DNA from: an uncultured Collinsella sp.
GTDB taxonomy: Bacteria; Actinomycetota; Coriobacteriia; Coriobacteriales; Coriobacteriaceae
Reading direction: 5' to 3'
Assembly (NCBI GenBank): GCA_902492235.1
Contig: CABUKS010000002.1
Span: 1 to 64,000 of the forward strand
Length of the DNA: 64,000 nucleotides
The notes below the pieces were generated by a model, which ran no database searches, was not told where the DNA came from, and was given only the letters and a program-made list of their open reading frames with translations. Positions 51,996 through 60,154 of the stretch are shown piece after piece (the first letter of the stretch is position 1; every line of letters starts with the position of its first letter). The position numbers were made by a program, and so were the translations under genes.

Positions 51996-52886
51996 ATGAC
52001 AAACCACCACGCTGAAGACGGCGATAAGAAAAGCATTCTGGATGCCCGAATTGAGCGAGCATATGCAAACGAATATGACGCCGCCTTTGCCGCCGCGACC
52101 ATCAAGAACTACGCGTCGCTACCGCTCGCGACGATCTTGGCCGACCATCCTCAACTGCTGAAGCGCTGCACAAAGATCATGGGCGACCCCGACATTCGCA
52201 AGCTGACAGACCCCTATGCCCCAAAACGCGACAACGATTCGTACGTTCTTACCGTAGGCTGCCTAGCCCATATGCTTACGGCGCTCGACACGAAACTCAA
52301 GCTCGAATGGGAACCCGACGAGCGTCATGAACTCGAAAGCAAGCGGAACACCCTGCGCACCGCGCTGTTCCTTCCGCTGGACGGCCTCAGGCGCTGCAAC
52401 GTCGAGCTCAATACACAGGCGCGGCAAAAGCCCGGGACCACGGGGCAGAAAACTCCAAGACCCCATGCGGTCATCGTCGACCGCAACCGATATAACCGCA
52501 TGACCGCGCACTTTTCCGCCGAGGGAGCGGCCATAAGGACGCTGATCGACCTGCTGTGCCTCCTGAGCATCAACGAGCTATTTGAGGGCTATCTCGCCCT
52601 TGTTCCCGCGACGGCACCCAAGTCGGTAGCAAAGATCATCGAGACCTGCAGACGCCAGTTTGAGCGCCATCGCAATGGCAACGAGATGAACGCCAGCATC
52701 GCGCAGTACTACGCGGCTCATTACAAAAATGACGGATGTGCCCCTGTCGAGCATCAGCTGCGGCTCGCCTACACCACGCCCGCCGCAACGCTCCATCGCT
52801 TTGGAGCCCTTGGCGCTTGCGAGCCGCACGAACAGGCAGCCTGCCCCACAACCGAGCTTGATCTCAGGCTCGGACGAACCCTGTAG
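51996..52886 (+). CDS. Unknown protein upstream of ClpP/VirD4 pair (296 aa)
   Basis: The ATG follows TTGGAGAAGCT. The protein is soluble, mostly helical and charged, with no signal peptide or catalytic motif I can name. Segments include SLPLATILADHPQLLKRCTK, ALFLPLDGLRRCNVELN and LIDLLCLLSINELFEGYLAL. A longer in-frame reading upstream is Gln/His-rich repeat and unlikely. It is followed after 63 bp by the ClpP-like gene on the same strand, so the three genes probably form an operon. Confidence 0.6.
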   Translation: MTNHHAEDGDKKSILDARIERAYANEYDAAFAAATIKNYASLPLATILADHPQLLKRCTKIMGDPDIRKLTDPYAPKRDNDSYVLTVGCLAHMLTALDTKLKLEWEPDERHELESKRNTLRTALFLPLDGLRRCNVELNTQARQKPGTTGQKTPRPHAVIVDRNRYNRMTAHFSAEGAAIRTLIDLLCLLSINELFEGYLALVPATAPKSVAKIIETCRRQFERHRNGNEMNASIAQYYAAHYKNDGCAPVEHQLRLAYTTPAATLHRFGALGACEPHEQAACPTTELDLRLGRTL

Positions 52887-52949
52887 CCCGCCAGCCCCTC
52901 CGCGGGCAACAATCCTATTCCACAACACAACCAACAGAAAGGAGTCCTC

Positions 52950-53567
52950 ATGGACACCAATCATTCCCCCATCATCAGCCCCCTCACCATGCGTGAATCC
53001 GCCCGAGGTATCACGCTCACCAGCATTTACGATGAGATGCTCGCCCGTCGCGAGCTCTCCGTCATGGGAAACATCGAAACCCCGATGGCCCACGACCTAT
53101 GCCAGCAGATCCGCCTGCTCGATGCCACCGACCCCAGCCGCCCCATCACCATATTTGTCGCCAGCGCCGGCGGAAGCGTGCGATCGGGTCTTGCGATCTA
53201 TGACGCCATGCGCCTCGCATCGTGCCCCATCCGCACCGTCTGCCTGGAATTCGCCGCGTCCATGGGCGCCGTAATCTTTATGGGCGGCGACGATCGCCGT
53301 ATGGCGCCCCATGCAGAGCTCATGATTCACGACCCGCTGATCCCCCAGGGGGCAGGCGGCTCGGCACTTGCGCTGCAGGAAACCAGCCGGCGTCTCATGC
53401 AGACCCGCAAGACCCTCACGCAAATCCTCTCGGACCGCAGCGGCCTCACGCCCAAGCGCATCCAGTCCCTCACTGCAAAAGACACCTACCTTTCGGCCAA
53501 GCGCGCCGTCGAGCTCGGCTTTGCCCACGAAATCCTCTCGACCACCAAGGAGGTCGCCCATGTCTAA
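52950..53567 (+). CDS. ClpP-like serine peptidase (accessory)
   Basis: A 205-aa ClpP/crotonase-fold peptidase. The catalytic triad is present: Ser104 (EFAASMGAV), His127 (LMIHDP) and Asp178 (TAKDTYLSAKRAVELG), along with FVASAGGSVRSGLAIYDAM. It differs from housekeeping ClpP in its N-terminus and in HDP for HQP. The start has AAAGGAG upstream. No Clp ATPase gene is near; instead its stop overlaps the start of a VirD4-like ATPase by 8 bp (ATGTCTAA), implying coupled synthesis. It may degrade proteins fed by that ATPase, or act in a mobile-element context. Confidence 0.85.
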   Translation: MDTNHSPIISPLTMRESARGITLTSIYDEMLARRELSVMGNIETPMAHDLCQQIRLLDATDPSRPITIFVASAGGSVRSGLAIYDAMRLASCPIRTVCLEFAASMGAVIFMGGDDRRMAPHAELMIHDPLIPQGAGGSALALQETSRRLMQTRKTLTQILSDRSGLTPKRIQSLTAKDTYLSAKRAVELGFAHEILSTTKEVAHV

Positions 53568-54864
53568 CCTCGCCAGCCGCCTCGCCGCATCTGAGTCCGC
53601 ATCGTCCACCATCCTCGCCAAGGATCGAACGCTTTCCTGCGACACCCGCCAAACGGGACTCAACAACAACGCACTTGTAATCGGCCCCTCGGGAGCCGGC
53701 AAGACCCGAAACGTCCTCAAGCCCAACCTGCTGCAAATGAACGCAAGCTACATCGTGCTCGACACCAAAGGTACGCTCTGTCGCGAAGTGGGACCCGTGC
53801 TGGCAGCCCACGGCTACCGCGTGCAATGTCTCAACTTCGCCGACCTCAACACCGTCCCGGCCCTTGCGCCCGGCATCGAGCGCTGCGGCTACAACCCCCT
53901 GAGGCACATTCGCCGCAAGGCGGACGGCAGGCCCAACCAGCAGGACATCCTCTCGGTGGCAAAGGCCATCTGCCCCATCGAGGACAACAACCAGCCTTTT
54001 TGGGATCATGCGGCGGCAAACCTGCTGTCGTGTCTTATCGCCTACGTCACCGAACAGCTACCCGCCGGCGAGCAGACGATCAGCTCGGTCATCAAGCTGA
54101 TCGAGCACCTGCAGGACGGTGCCACGGCCCGATTGTTTGACGATCTGATCACGACCGACCCCCAAAGCTATGCCCTCTCGCTATGGCGGCGCTACGCCAT
54201 TACGCAAAATGCCGAGCGCATGCACGCGAGCATCGTCGGCATCCTTGCCGAAAAGGTCATGTGTCTGGGATTCGACGGTGCGGCACAGCTCTATCGTGAG
54301 TGCCATCAGGTGGACTTCGCTTCCATGGGACACACCCCCTGCGCCCTGTTTGTAACCGTAAGCGATATTGACCGCAATCTCGATCCGCTGACCGGCCTCT
54401 TTATTACGCAGGCGTTTATGGGCCTCATTCGCGAAGCCGATAGGCAGCCCGACGGCAGCCTGCCCGTGCCCGTGCGCTTTATGCTCGATGACTTCGCAAA
54501 TCTGCAGATCCCCCAGATCGACAACGTGCTCTCGATTATCCGAAGCCGCAACATCTGGGCAACGCTGCTATTGCAGTCGACCAACCAGCTCGATGCGCTC
54601 TACGGCGAGGCACGCGCACGCTCCATCATGGGCAACTGCGACACGCATCTGGTGCTGGCGTTCCAGGATCCCGAGAGCGCCCGGGTGTTTTCCGACCGCG
54701 CCGACGCACTGCCCAGCACGCTCATGGCGACGCCGATCGATCGCTCGTGGCTCTTTGTACGCGGTCGCACTCCCGAACAGGTCGAGCGCTTTAGGCTCGA
54801 AGACCATTCGCTCTACGGGGAGCTGCCCGAGGCGCAGCGAGGCCATGCGGAGGCCGAGATCTAG
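53560..54864 (+). CDS. VirD4/TraG-like ATPase without membrane anchor
   Basis: A 434-aa P-loop ATPase of the conjugative coupling-protein family. Walker A GPSGAGKTR is at 42-50, YIVLDTKGTL follows the first strand, and Walker B is VRFMLDDFANL (about 306). TLLLQSTNQLDALYG and MGNCDTHLVLAFQDPESARV are typical of VirD4/TraG C-terminal strands. Standard coupling proteins have N-terminal transmembrane helices and about 550-600 aa; both are missing, so this form should be cytosolic. No relaxase or mating-pore gene lies in the window. Confidence 0.83.
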   Translation: MSNLASRLAASESASSTILAKDRTLSCDTRQTGLNNNALVIGPSGAGKTRNVLKPNLLQMNASYIVLDTKGTLCREVGPVLAAHGYRVQCLNFADLNTVPALAPGIERCGYNPLRHIRRKADGRPNQQDILSVAKAICPIEDNNQPFWDHAAANLLSCLIAYVTEQLPAGEQTISSVIKLIEHLQDGATARLFDDLITTDPQSYALSLWRRYAITQNAERMHASIVGILAEKVMCLGFDGAAQLYRECHQVDFASMGHTPCALFVTVSDIDRNLDPLTGLFITQAFMGLIREADRQPDGSLPVPVRFMLDDFANLQIPQIDNVLSIIRSRNIWATLLLQSTNQLDALYGEARARSIMGNCDTHLVLAFQDPESARVFSDRADALPSTLMATPIDRSWLFVRGRTPEQVERFRLEDHSLYGELPEAQRGHAEAEI

Positions 54865-54940
54865 GCGCAGGGTTCTCGCAGCGCGCAGCGCCCCGGCGAT
54901 GTTCCACAAAGGCCGTGCGCCCCGGGACCACGGCAAAGCA

Positions 54941-54976
54941 AAGGGGCCCGCATCCAATAGGATACGGGCCCCTGAC
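54941..54976. terminator. Terminator between the VirD4-like and pgi genes
   Basis: GGGGCCCGCATCC can pair with GGATACGGGCCCC (one mismatch). It serves the convergent genes. Confidence 0.7.
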
Positions 54977-55005
54977 TATAAGGCGCGATGCGTTAACAGC
55001 AGCGA

Positions 55006-56700
55006 CTACTTGCGATGCGCGCGGTAGAACTCGATGAGCGCCTGGGTCGAAGCGTCCTGCTCGGCCTTGGCGGCGTCGTCGTGGAAGGCCGGGGTAATCT
55101 GCTTGGCAAGCTGCTTACCCAGCTCGACGCCCCACTGGTCGTAGGAGTCGATGCCCCAGACCGTGCCCTCGACAAACGTGATGTGCTCGTACAGGGCGAT
55201 GAGCTCGCCGAGTGCGAACGGGGTCAGCGTGTCGCCGAAGATCGAGGTCGTCGGACGGTTGCCCTCAAAGCAGCGGGCCGGGACGATCTGCTCGGGCGTG
55301 CCCTCGGCACGAACCTCGTCGGCCGTCTTGCCAAAGGCGAGCGCCTTGGTCTGGGCCAGGAAGTTGCCCAGGAACAGCTCATGCACGTCCTGACCGCTAT
55401 CGGTTGCGGGGTTGGCAGTATTGGCGAAAGCGATGAAGTCGGCCGGAACCACCACAGTGCCCTGGTGCAGCAGCTGGTAGAAGGCATGCTGGCCGTTGGT
55501 GCCGGGCTCGCCCCAGAAGATCTCACCGGTATCGGAGGTCACAGCGCTGCCGTCCCAGCGGACGTGCTTGCCGTTGGACTCCATGGTGAGCTGCTGAAGG
55601 TAGGCCGGGAAGCGGTGCAGATACTGACAGTACGGAAGCACGGCGTGGCTCTTGGAGCCGAAGAAGTTGACGTACCAGACGTTGAGCAGGCCCATCAGCG
55701 CGACGGCGTTGTTCTCGAGCGGCGTGTTGCAGAAGTACTCGTCGATAGCATGGAAGCCCTCGAGGAACTGCTGGAAGCGCTCGGGGCCGAGCACGACGAT
55801 CAGCGACAGGCCCACGGCGGAGTCGACGGAGTAACGGCCGCCGACCCAGTTCCAGAAACCAAAGGCGTTAGCGGGGTCGATACCGAAGGCCTCGACCTTC
55901 TCGAGTGCGGTGGAAACGGCGACGAAGTGCTTTGCCACGGCCTCGGCGTTCTGTTCATCGGAACCGTCGATGGCGCCCTGAGCCTTGAGCTGCTCGAGCA
56001 TCCAGGTCTTGACTTCGCGAGCGTTGGTGAGGGTCTCGAGCGTGGTGAAGGTCTTGGAGACGATGATCACGAGCGTGGTCTCGGGATCGAGGCCCTTGAG
56101 CTTCTCGGCCTGATCGTTGGGGTCGATGTTGGAGATGTAGCGGCAGTCGATACCGGCGTCGGCGTAGGGACGCAGGGCCTCGTAGGCCATGACCGGGCCC
56201 AGATCGGAGCCACCGATGCCGATGGACACCAGGTGCTCGATCTTCTTGCCGGTAACGCCCTTCCACTCACCGGAGCGCACGCGCTCGGCGAAAGCGTACA
56301 TGCGGTCGAGGACCTCGTGCACGTCGGCGACGACATCCTGGCCGTCAACGATGAGCTGGCCCTTCTCGCTTGCCGGACGGCGAAGCGCGGTGTGCAGAAC
56401 AGCGCGGTCCTCGGTGGTGTTGATGTGCTCGCCGGAGAACATGGCGTCGCGGCGCTCCTCGAGCTTCACCTCGCGGGCAAGATCGCACAGCAGCTTGACG
56501 GTCTCATCGGTCACAAGGTTCTTGGACAGGTCGAAGTGCAGGTCACCAGCGTCAAAGCTCAGCTTGTTCACACGCTCGGGGTCGGCAGCGAACCAGGCCT
56601 TGAGGTCGATGCCCTCGGCCTCGAGCTTCTCCTGATGGGCCTCGAGCGCCTTCCAAGCGGCGGTCGACGTAGCGTCGATAGGTGCGGCAACAGTTGCCAT
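55006..56700 (-). CDS. pgi: Glucose-6-phosphate isomerase
   Basis: A 564-aa enzyme of the long (E. coli-like) PGI class. Motifs: GIGGSDLGPVMAYEAL, VSKTFTTLETL, the family signature GGRYSVDSAVGLSL, VLPYCQYLHRFPAYLQQL, and WGVELGKQLAK. The start has GAGGAGGACTTT upstream. It interconverts glucose 6-phosphate and fructose 6-phosphate; glucose 6-phosphate is the expected product of the Frl pathway encoded 7 kb away. Confidence 0.96.
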   Translation of the reverse strand: MATVAAPIDATSTAAWKALEAHQEKLEAEGIDLKAWFAADPERVNKLSFDAGDLHFDLSKNLVTDETVKLLCDLAREVKLEERRDAMFSGEHINTTEDRAVLHTALRRPASEKGQLIVDGQDVVADVHEVLDRMYAFAERVRSGEWKGVTGKKIEHLVSIGIGGSDLGPVMAYEALRPYADAGIDCRYISNIDPNDQAEKLKGLDPETTLVIIVSKTFTTLETLTNAREVKTWMLEQLKAQGAIDGSDEQNAEAVAKHFVAVSTALEKVEAFGIDPANAFGFWNWVGGRYSVDSAVGLSLIVVLGPERFQQFLEGFHAIDEYFCNTPLENNAVALMGLLNVWYVNFFGSKSHAVLPYCQYLHRFPAYLQQLTMESNGKHVRWDGSAVTSDTGEIFWGEPGTNGQHAFYQLLHQGTVVVPADFIAFANTANPATDSGQDVHELFLGNFLAQTKALAFGKTADEVRAEGTPEQIVPARCFEGNRPTTSIFGDTLTPFALGELIALYEHITFVEGTVWGIDSYDQWGVELGKQLAKQITPAFHDDAAKAEQDASTQALIEFYRAHRK

Positions 56701-56823
56701 AAAGTCCTCCTCAGCATACGGGCGCATACCTCCATGCGCCCGGATAATCAGATGCCCCTATTCTAGCGCAGGTCAAGACTACAATCAGCGAGCGTTGCCA
56801 ATCCGCCCCCAAACGGCGACCCA

Positions 56824-56893
56824 CCAAAAAGGGACAGGTTTATTTTGGCGGGTCAAACGCTTTACCTGCCAAAATTAACCTGTCCCTTCCTGG
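56824..56893. repeat. Palindromic intergenic repeat (full copy)
   Basis: Two 30-nt arms (56824-56853 and 56864-56893) are inverted copies matching at 26 positions around a 10-nt loop; the core is AAGGGACAGGTT/AACCTGTCCCTT. Half copies occur at 11463-11491 and 57554-57573. Confidence 0.75.
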
Positions 56894-56899
56894 CAGGTA

Positions 56900-57475
56900 C
56901 TAGGCCGCGGCGCACACGCTGCCGAGCAACTCACGCAAGGGAGTGCCGATGCCCTCCAGCAGCTCGGGTGCGATAATGGCAAAAACGGGAACCTCGCCGG
57001 CCCCCACGACGGCAGGCACTTTGCCCTCCGAGACAATACATCCATAAGGAACAAAACCGTCTTCACCGGCATCGAGTACCGCCATGCAACGCGCAAGTTC
57101 GCGCGCAAAGCCGGCAGTATCGGCATCGCCGATCGCCAGGACAAAGTCCACGCCTTCGTCGGTCGCCAGGGCCACGGCTTCGTCGATCAGCTCGTCTCCC
57201 CCGTCGCTCTCAACCGAGTCGCAGCGAAAAAGCACGCGTTCGAGCAGGGCGCGATCGAGCGAGCCGAGTGCCGCCGAGACGAGCTCATCACGCGTATGCT
57301 TGTCACCGCCCAACACGACCAGCGCCTTGGTGCCACCGTAGTGAGCGACCAATCGTCCGCACCAGCGAGCCACGTCCCCATCCGCAACAAGGCGTGTCGG
57401 CATACCAAACCCATAATTGACCATCTTTCCCACAACCCTTCCGTGCGTATAGGCGGTATCAATCGTTAGGCTCAT
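56900..57475 (-). CDS. Iron-alcohol-dehydrogenase-like N-terminal domain protein (191 aa)
   Basis: The sequence starts like an Fe-ADH (VNYGFGMPTRLVADGDVARW; ALVVLGGDKHTRDELVSAAL), matching the N-terminal Rossmann-like part where NAD binds. It ends at 191 aa, so the helical metal-binding domain with its conserved His residues is absent. Either a small stand-alone family or a decayed gene. The ribosome site is weak. It lies between two repeat copies. Confidence 0.55.
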   Translation of the reverse strand: MSLTIDTAYTHGRVVGKMVNYGFGMPTRLVADGDVARWCGRLVAHYGGTKALVVLGGDKHTRDELVSAALGSLDRALLERVLFRCDSVESDGGDELIDEAVALATDEGVDFVLAIGDADTAGFARELARCMAVLDAGEDGFVPYGCIVSEGKVPAVVGAGEVPVFAIIAPELLEGIGTPLRELLGSVCAAA

Positions 57476-57553
57476 GCTAAGAAGCGAGGTTTTCCGAGCT
57501 GTTTCACGCTCTTTAGAGCTGCGTTAAAACCCGATCCAACCGCACGACCATAC

Positions 57554-57573
57554 CCACCAAAAAGGGACAGGTT
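57554..57573. repeat. Half copy of the palindromic repeat
   Basis: CCACCAAAAAGGGACAGGTT is identical to the left end of the element near 56821 and directly abuts the -35 box of the umuC promoter. Confidence 0.65.
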
Positions 57574-57602
57574 TTGACGATGTCCGGACGAGCGGGTATT
57601 AT
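57574..57602 (+). promoter_or_regulatory. Promoter of umuC-yolD
   Basis: TTGACG (57574-57579) and TATTAT (57597-57602) are exactly 17 bp apart, a strong sigma-70-type promoter. Confidence 0.75.
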
Positions 57603-57616
57603 CGAACAAGTATTCG
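57603..57616. promoter_or_regulatory. LexA-type SOS box
   Basis: CGAACAAGTATTCG matches the Gram-positive LexA consensus CGAAC-N4-GTTCG at all but one position and directly follows the -10 box, where a repressor would block initiation. Confidence 0.72.
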
Positions 57617-57645
57617 ATAAGAACATGTGTTTGATGGGAGGACGC

Positions 57646-59151
57646 GTGGGGCACGAGCGTCACACCTATATCTGCATCGACCTTAAGACGTTCTATGCCA
57701 GCGTCGAGTGTGTCGACCGCGGACTCGATCCCCTCACTACGTGCCTGGTCGTTGCCGACGAATCGCGCGGACGAACGACCATCTGCCTCGCCATCACGCA
57801 GGCCATGAAAGACCTCGGGATACACAACCGCTGCCGTTTATTCGAGATTCCCGATGGCATCGACTACATTAAGGCCGTACCGCGCATGCAGCACTACATG
57901 GAGGTGTCGGCGCAAATCTACGGCATCTATCTGGAATACGTGAGCCCACAGGACGTGCACGTCTACTCCATCGACGAATGCTTTATCGACGTGACGCCCT
58001 ATCTGGACCTCTACCATACTGACGCTGAAGGCTTCGCCTGCATGCTGCGTGACGAGGTCCTGGGGCGCACCGGCATCACGGCAACGGTCGGCATCGGCCC
58101 CAACCTATTCCAGGCCAAGGTGGCGCTCGATATCACCGCCAAGCACGTACCCAGCCGCATCGGTATACTCGACGACGAGACCTTTCGCAAGGAGATCTGG
58201 CCCCATCGCCCCATCACCGACATCTGGGGCATCGGGCCCGGCGTGGCAGCGCGACTCGAAAAATACGGCGTCTACGATTTGATGGGCGTCGCGGCGCTCG
58301 ACGAAAACCTGCTCTACGACGAGCTCGGCGTCAATGCCGAGTATCTTATCGACCACGCCTTTGGGCGCGAGCCGACAACTATCGCCGATATCCAAGCTTA
58401 TCGCCCGCAAGCGACCTCGACCACCACAGGGCAGGTGCTCTCGAAGGGTTATGCCTACGAGCAGGCCTACACCGTGTTGCGCGAGATGGTCGACAACGCT
58501 GTGCTGGACTTAGTCGATAAGCACGTGGTGTGCGACAGCATCTCGCTCTTTGTAGGCTACGCGAGCGAGCGCGCCGACATACGCCGCCTCGACGCCAGCG
58601 GCACAGCGCAATATGTGGACGGATGCGGACACCTACGCTCGAGCACGTCGAGCATCGAACCCGCCGTAACTGTTGGACCCGAGCTCGCACCCCGTGCGCC
58701 CAAGCCCGTCCAACGCGATGACGAACGACGGCGCTTGGTGCGTGAGGCGCAGGCAATCGATGGCATCTTTGTGGGAGAGCATGGCGGCAAACCGCGCGGT
58801 GGCTATGCCGCGCTCTTCGCGCACTCCAACGCTTCGCGAAAGCTGCCCGAGCGAACCAATTCGTTTAAGAAGATCATGGGCTATTTCGATGAGCTCTGGG
58901 CGCAGACCGTCGATCCCAAACGACCGGTCAAACGCATCAACCTGGGATTTGGCAACCTCATGCCCGAGGAATTTGCCACCATCGATCTATTTAGCGATAT
59001 CGAGGCGGATGAGCGCGAGCGCGACCTGGCGCGCGCCGTCCTGGCCGTGAAAGGCAAGTACGGCAAAAACGCCCTGGTCAAAGGATTGAGCTTTACCGCC
59101 GGCGCCACCGCGCGCGAACGCAACGACCAAGTTGGAGGACACCGTGCCTAA
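57646..59151 (+). CDS. Y-family DNA polymerase (UmuC/DinB type)
   Basis: A 501-aa translesion polymerase. The palm motifs are YICIDLKTFYASVE (first Asp) and VYSIDECFIDVT (Asp-Glu pair). ITATVGIGPN and DIWGIGPGVAARL (helix-hairpin-helix) follow. The GTG start has GGGAGGAC upstream and lies behind the SOS promoter; longer readings would begin inside the promoter. The C-terminal little-finger domain holds a diverged insert (about 340-400). It overlaps the YolD-like gene. Confidence 0.9.
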   Translation: MGHERHTYICIDLKTFYASVECVDRGLDPLTTCLVVADESRGRTTICLAITQAMKDLGIHNRCRLFEIPDGIDYIKAVPRMQHYMEVSAQIYGIYLEYVSPQDVHVYSIDECFIDVTPYLDLYHTDAEGFACMLRDEVLGRTGITATVGIGPNLFQAKVALDITAKHVPSRIGILDDETFRKEIWPHRPITDIWGIGPGVAARLEKYGVYDLMGVAALDENLLYDELGVNAEYLIDHAFGREPTTIADIQAYRPQATSTTTGQVLSKGYAYEQAYTVLREMVDNAVLDLVDKHVVCDSISLFVGYASERADIRRLDASGTAQYVDGCGHLRSSTSSIEPAVTVGPELAPRAPKPVQRDDERRRLVREAQAIDGIFVGEHGGKPRGGYAALFAHSNASRKLPERTNSFKKIMGYFDELWAQTVDPKRPVKRINLGFGNLMPEEFATIDLFSDIEADERERDLARAVLAVKGKYGKNALVKGLSFTAGATARERNDQVGGHRA

Positions 59152-59569
59152 GTCCCAACAACAGCCGATGCGGCCACCGACACCTTTTGAACGCCTAGCG
59201 GACCCCGAGGGAAGACGTCGCTCCGCCGACCCAAAGCTCACCGCCAACGGCGCCGTCCGCGCCGGCCGCGCCGCGCAGTTTATGCCCTTTGCCGCCCTCA
59301 CGGGATACTACGAGCTCGTGCGCAAGCAAGAAATTACCGTCGAACCAAAATGCGAACTCACGGAAGAAAAAGCCCTCGAGCTTTCAAAAAAGCTCGAGGG
59401 CCTCAAACGCGGCGACTTGGTGCGCGTCACCTATTACGATACGTACGGCTATCGCTCCCGCACCGGCATCCTCGACGAGGTACTCCCTGCCTTCAAGCTC
59501 CTCAAGCTCAAGGACATCGCCATCGACTTCGACGATATCCAAGACATCGAACTGCGCGGACGAGCCTAG
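59144..59569 (+). CDS. YolD-like protein
   Basis: A 141-aa protein of the YolD-like family, which accompanies UmuC-type polymerases in many Gram-positive bacteria and elements. RAGRAAQFMPFAALTGYYEL is the family start, and GDLVRVTYYDTYGYRSRTGI the central beta part. The GTG start has GGAGGACACC upstream and overlaps the polymerase stop by 8 bp. It probably regulates or assists the polymerase. Confidence 0.85.
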   Translation: MPKSQQQPMRPPTPFERLADPEGRRRSADPKLTANGAVRAGRAAQFMPFAALTGYYELVRKQEITVEPKCELTEEKALELSKKLEGLKRGDLVRVTYYDTYGYRSRTGILDEVLPAFKLLKLKDIAIDFDDIQDIELRGRA

Positions 59570-59595
59570 ACAAGGAAATGCATCCAAGGCGACGC

Positions 59596-59979
59596 TTACA
59601 GCGTCATGACGTAGTAACCCGCGTCTTTCACGGCCGCCTCGAGGACACCACGATCGATCGGCTGCTTAAAGCGCACGCGTGCCGTGTGGTCCGCATACGT
59701 CACCGTTGCCCACACGCCATCCAGCGCATTCAGGGCATTGGCCACGTTCTGAGCGCAGCCATCGCAACTCATACCGCCGATGAGCAGCTCCTCGCTATAG
59801 GGATAATGAGACGGATCGGTATCCGCGACCACGACTTTCTTGGCCTTCTTTCCGCTCGCGCCGTCACAGCAGCAGCTCTTTCCGCGAGTCGAAGCGGCAA
59901 TGCGACGCAACCCAAAAAACAAACCGACGGCAATGACGGCCAGCACGATGAGATTCGCAGGGTTGAACAAGTCACTCAT
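59596..59979 (-). CDS. Membrane-anchored HMA-domain protein (copper-chaperone-like)
   Basis: A 127-aa protein: an N-terminal transmembrane helix (LIVLAVIAVGLFFGL), a Cys-rich patch (KSCCCDGASGKK) and a heavy-metal-associated domain with the metal motif GGMSCDGCAQNV and DGVWATVTYADHTARVRF. CopZ-type chaperones are soluble; the membrane anchor and CCC patch are unusual. The ATG has AAAGGGGAACGC upstream. A CsoR-like operator in its promoter supports copper control. Confidence 0.85.
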   Translation of the reverse strand: MSDLFNPANLIVLAVIAVGLFFGLRRIAASTRGKSCCCDGASGKKAKKVVVADTDPSHYPYSEELLIGGMSCDGCAQNVANALNALDGVWATVTYADHTARVRFKQPIDRGVLEAAVKDAGYYVMTL

Positions 59980-60008
59980 GCGTTCCCCTTTCAAGTAACC
60001 CTATCTAG

Positions 60009-60026
60009 ATACCCCCATGGGGTGTC
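60009..60026. promoter_or_regulatory. CsoR-type copper operator
   Basis: ATACCCCCATGGGGTGTC is a near-perfect palindrome with the G/C-run pattern of CsoR sites (TACCCC...GGGGTA). It follows the predicted minus-strand -10 region (TAAGAT, 60030-60035; -35 TTGACC, 60056-60061). Confidence 0.65.
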
Positions 60027-60087
60027 CCCATCTTAACCCAAAATCATGTCCGTTCGGTCAATTAGTTTCCCTCTTCAAACTTTTTTG

Positions 60088-60130
60088 TTGACCATGGCTT
60101 ACTTTCGTGTATAAGTTTTTCTAGGTTAAC
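60088..60130 (+). promoter_or_regulatory. Promoter of DUF3793-flavodoxin, with possible metal-regulator half site
   Basis: TTGACC (60088-60093) and TATAAG (60110-60115) are 16 bp apart. CTAGGTTAACAAG (60121-60133) just downstream resembles a half site of DtxR-family iron/manganese regulators. Confidence 0.5.
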
Positions 60131-60154
60131 AAGTGAGGGCTCGAAAGGGGCAAC

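Noticed and set aside
51708..52010. A 100-codon minus-strand frame in the intergenic region
   Set aside because: It has no ribosome site, overlaps the tandem repeat and the start of the plus-strand gene, and ends in mixed low-quality sequence.
52950..53567. Housekeeping ClpP
   Set aside because: It lies away from tig/clpX, has an atypical N-terminus and HDP motif, and is coupled to a VirD4-like gene.
51996..54864. A complete integrative conjugative element
   Set aside because: No integrase, relaxase, mating-pore genes or att repeats are visible; only the VirD4-like ATPase suggests conjugation.
55015..56766. A 583-codon plus-strand frame opposite pgi
   Set aside because: It is the antisense shadow of a full glucose-6-phosphate isomerase.
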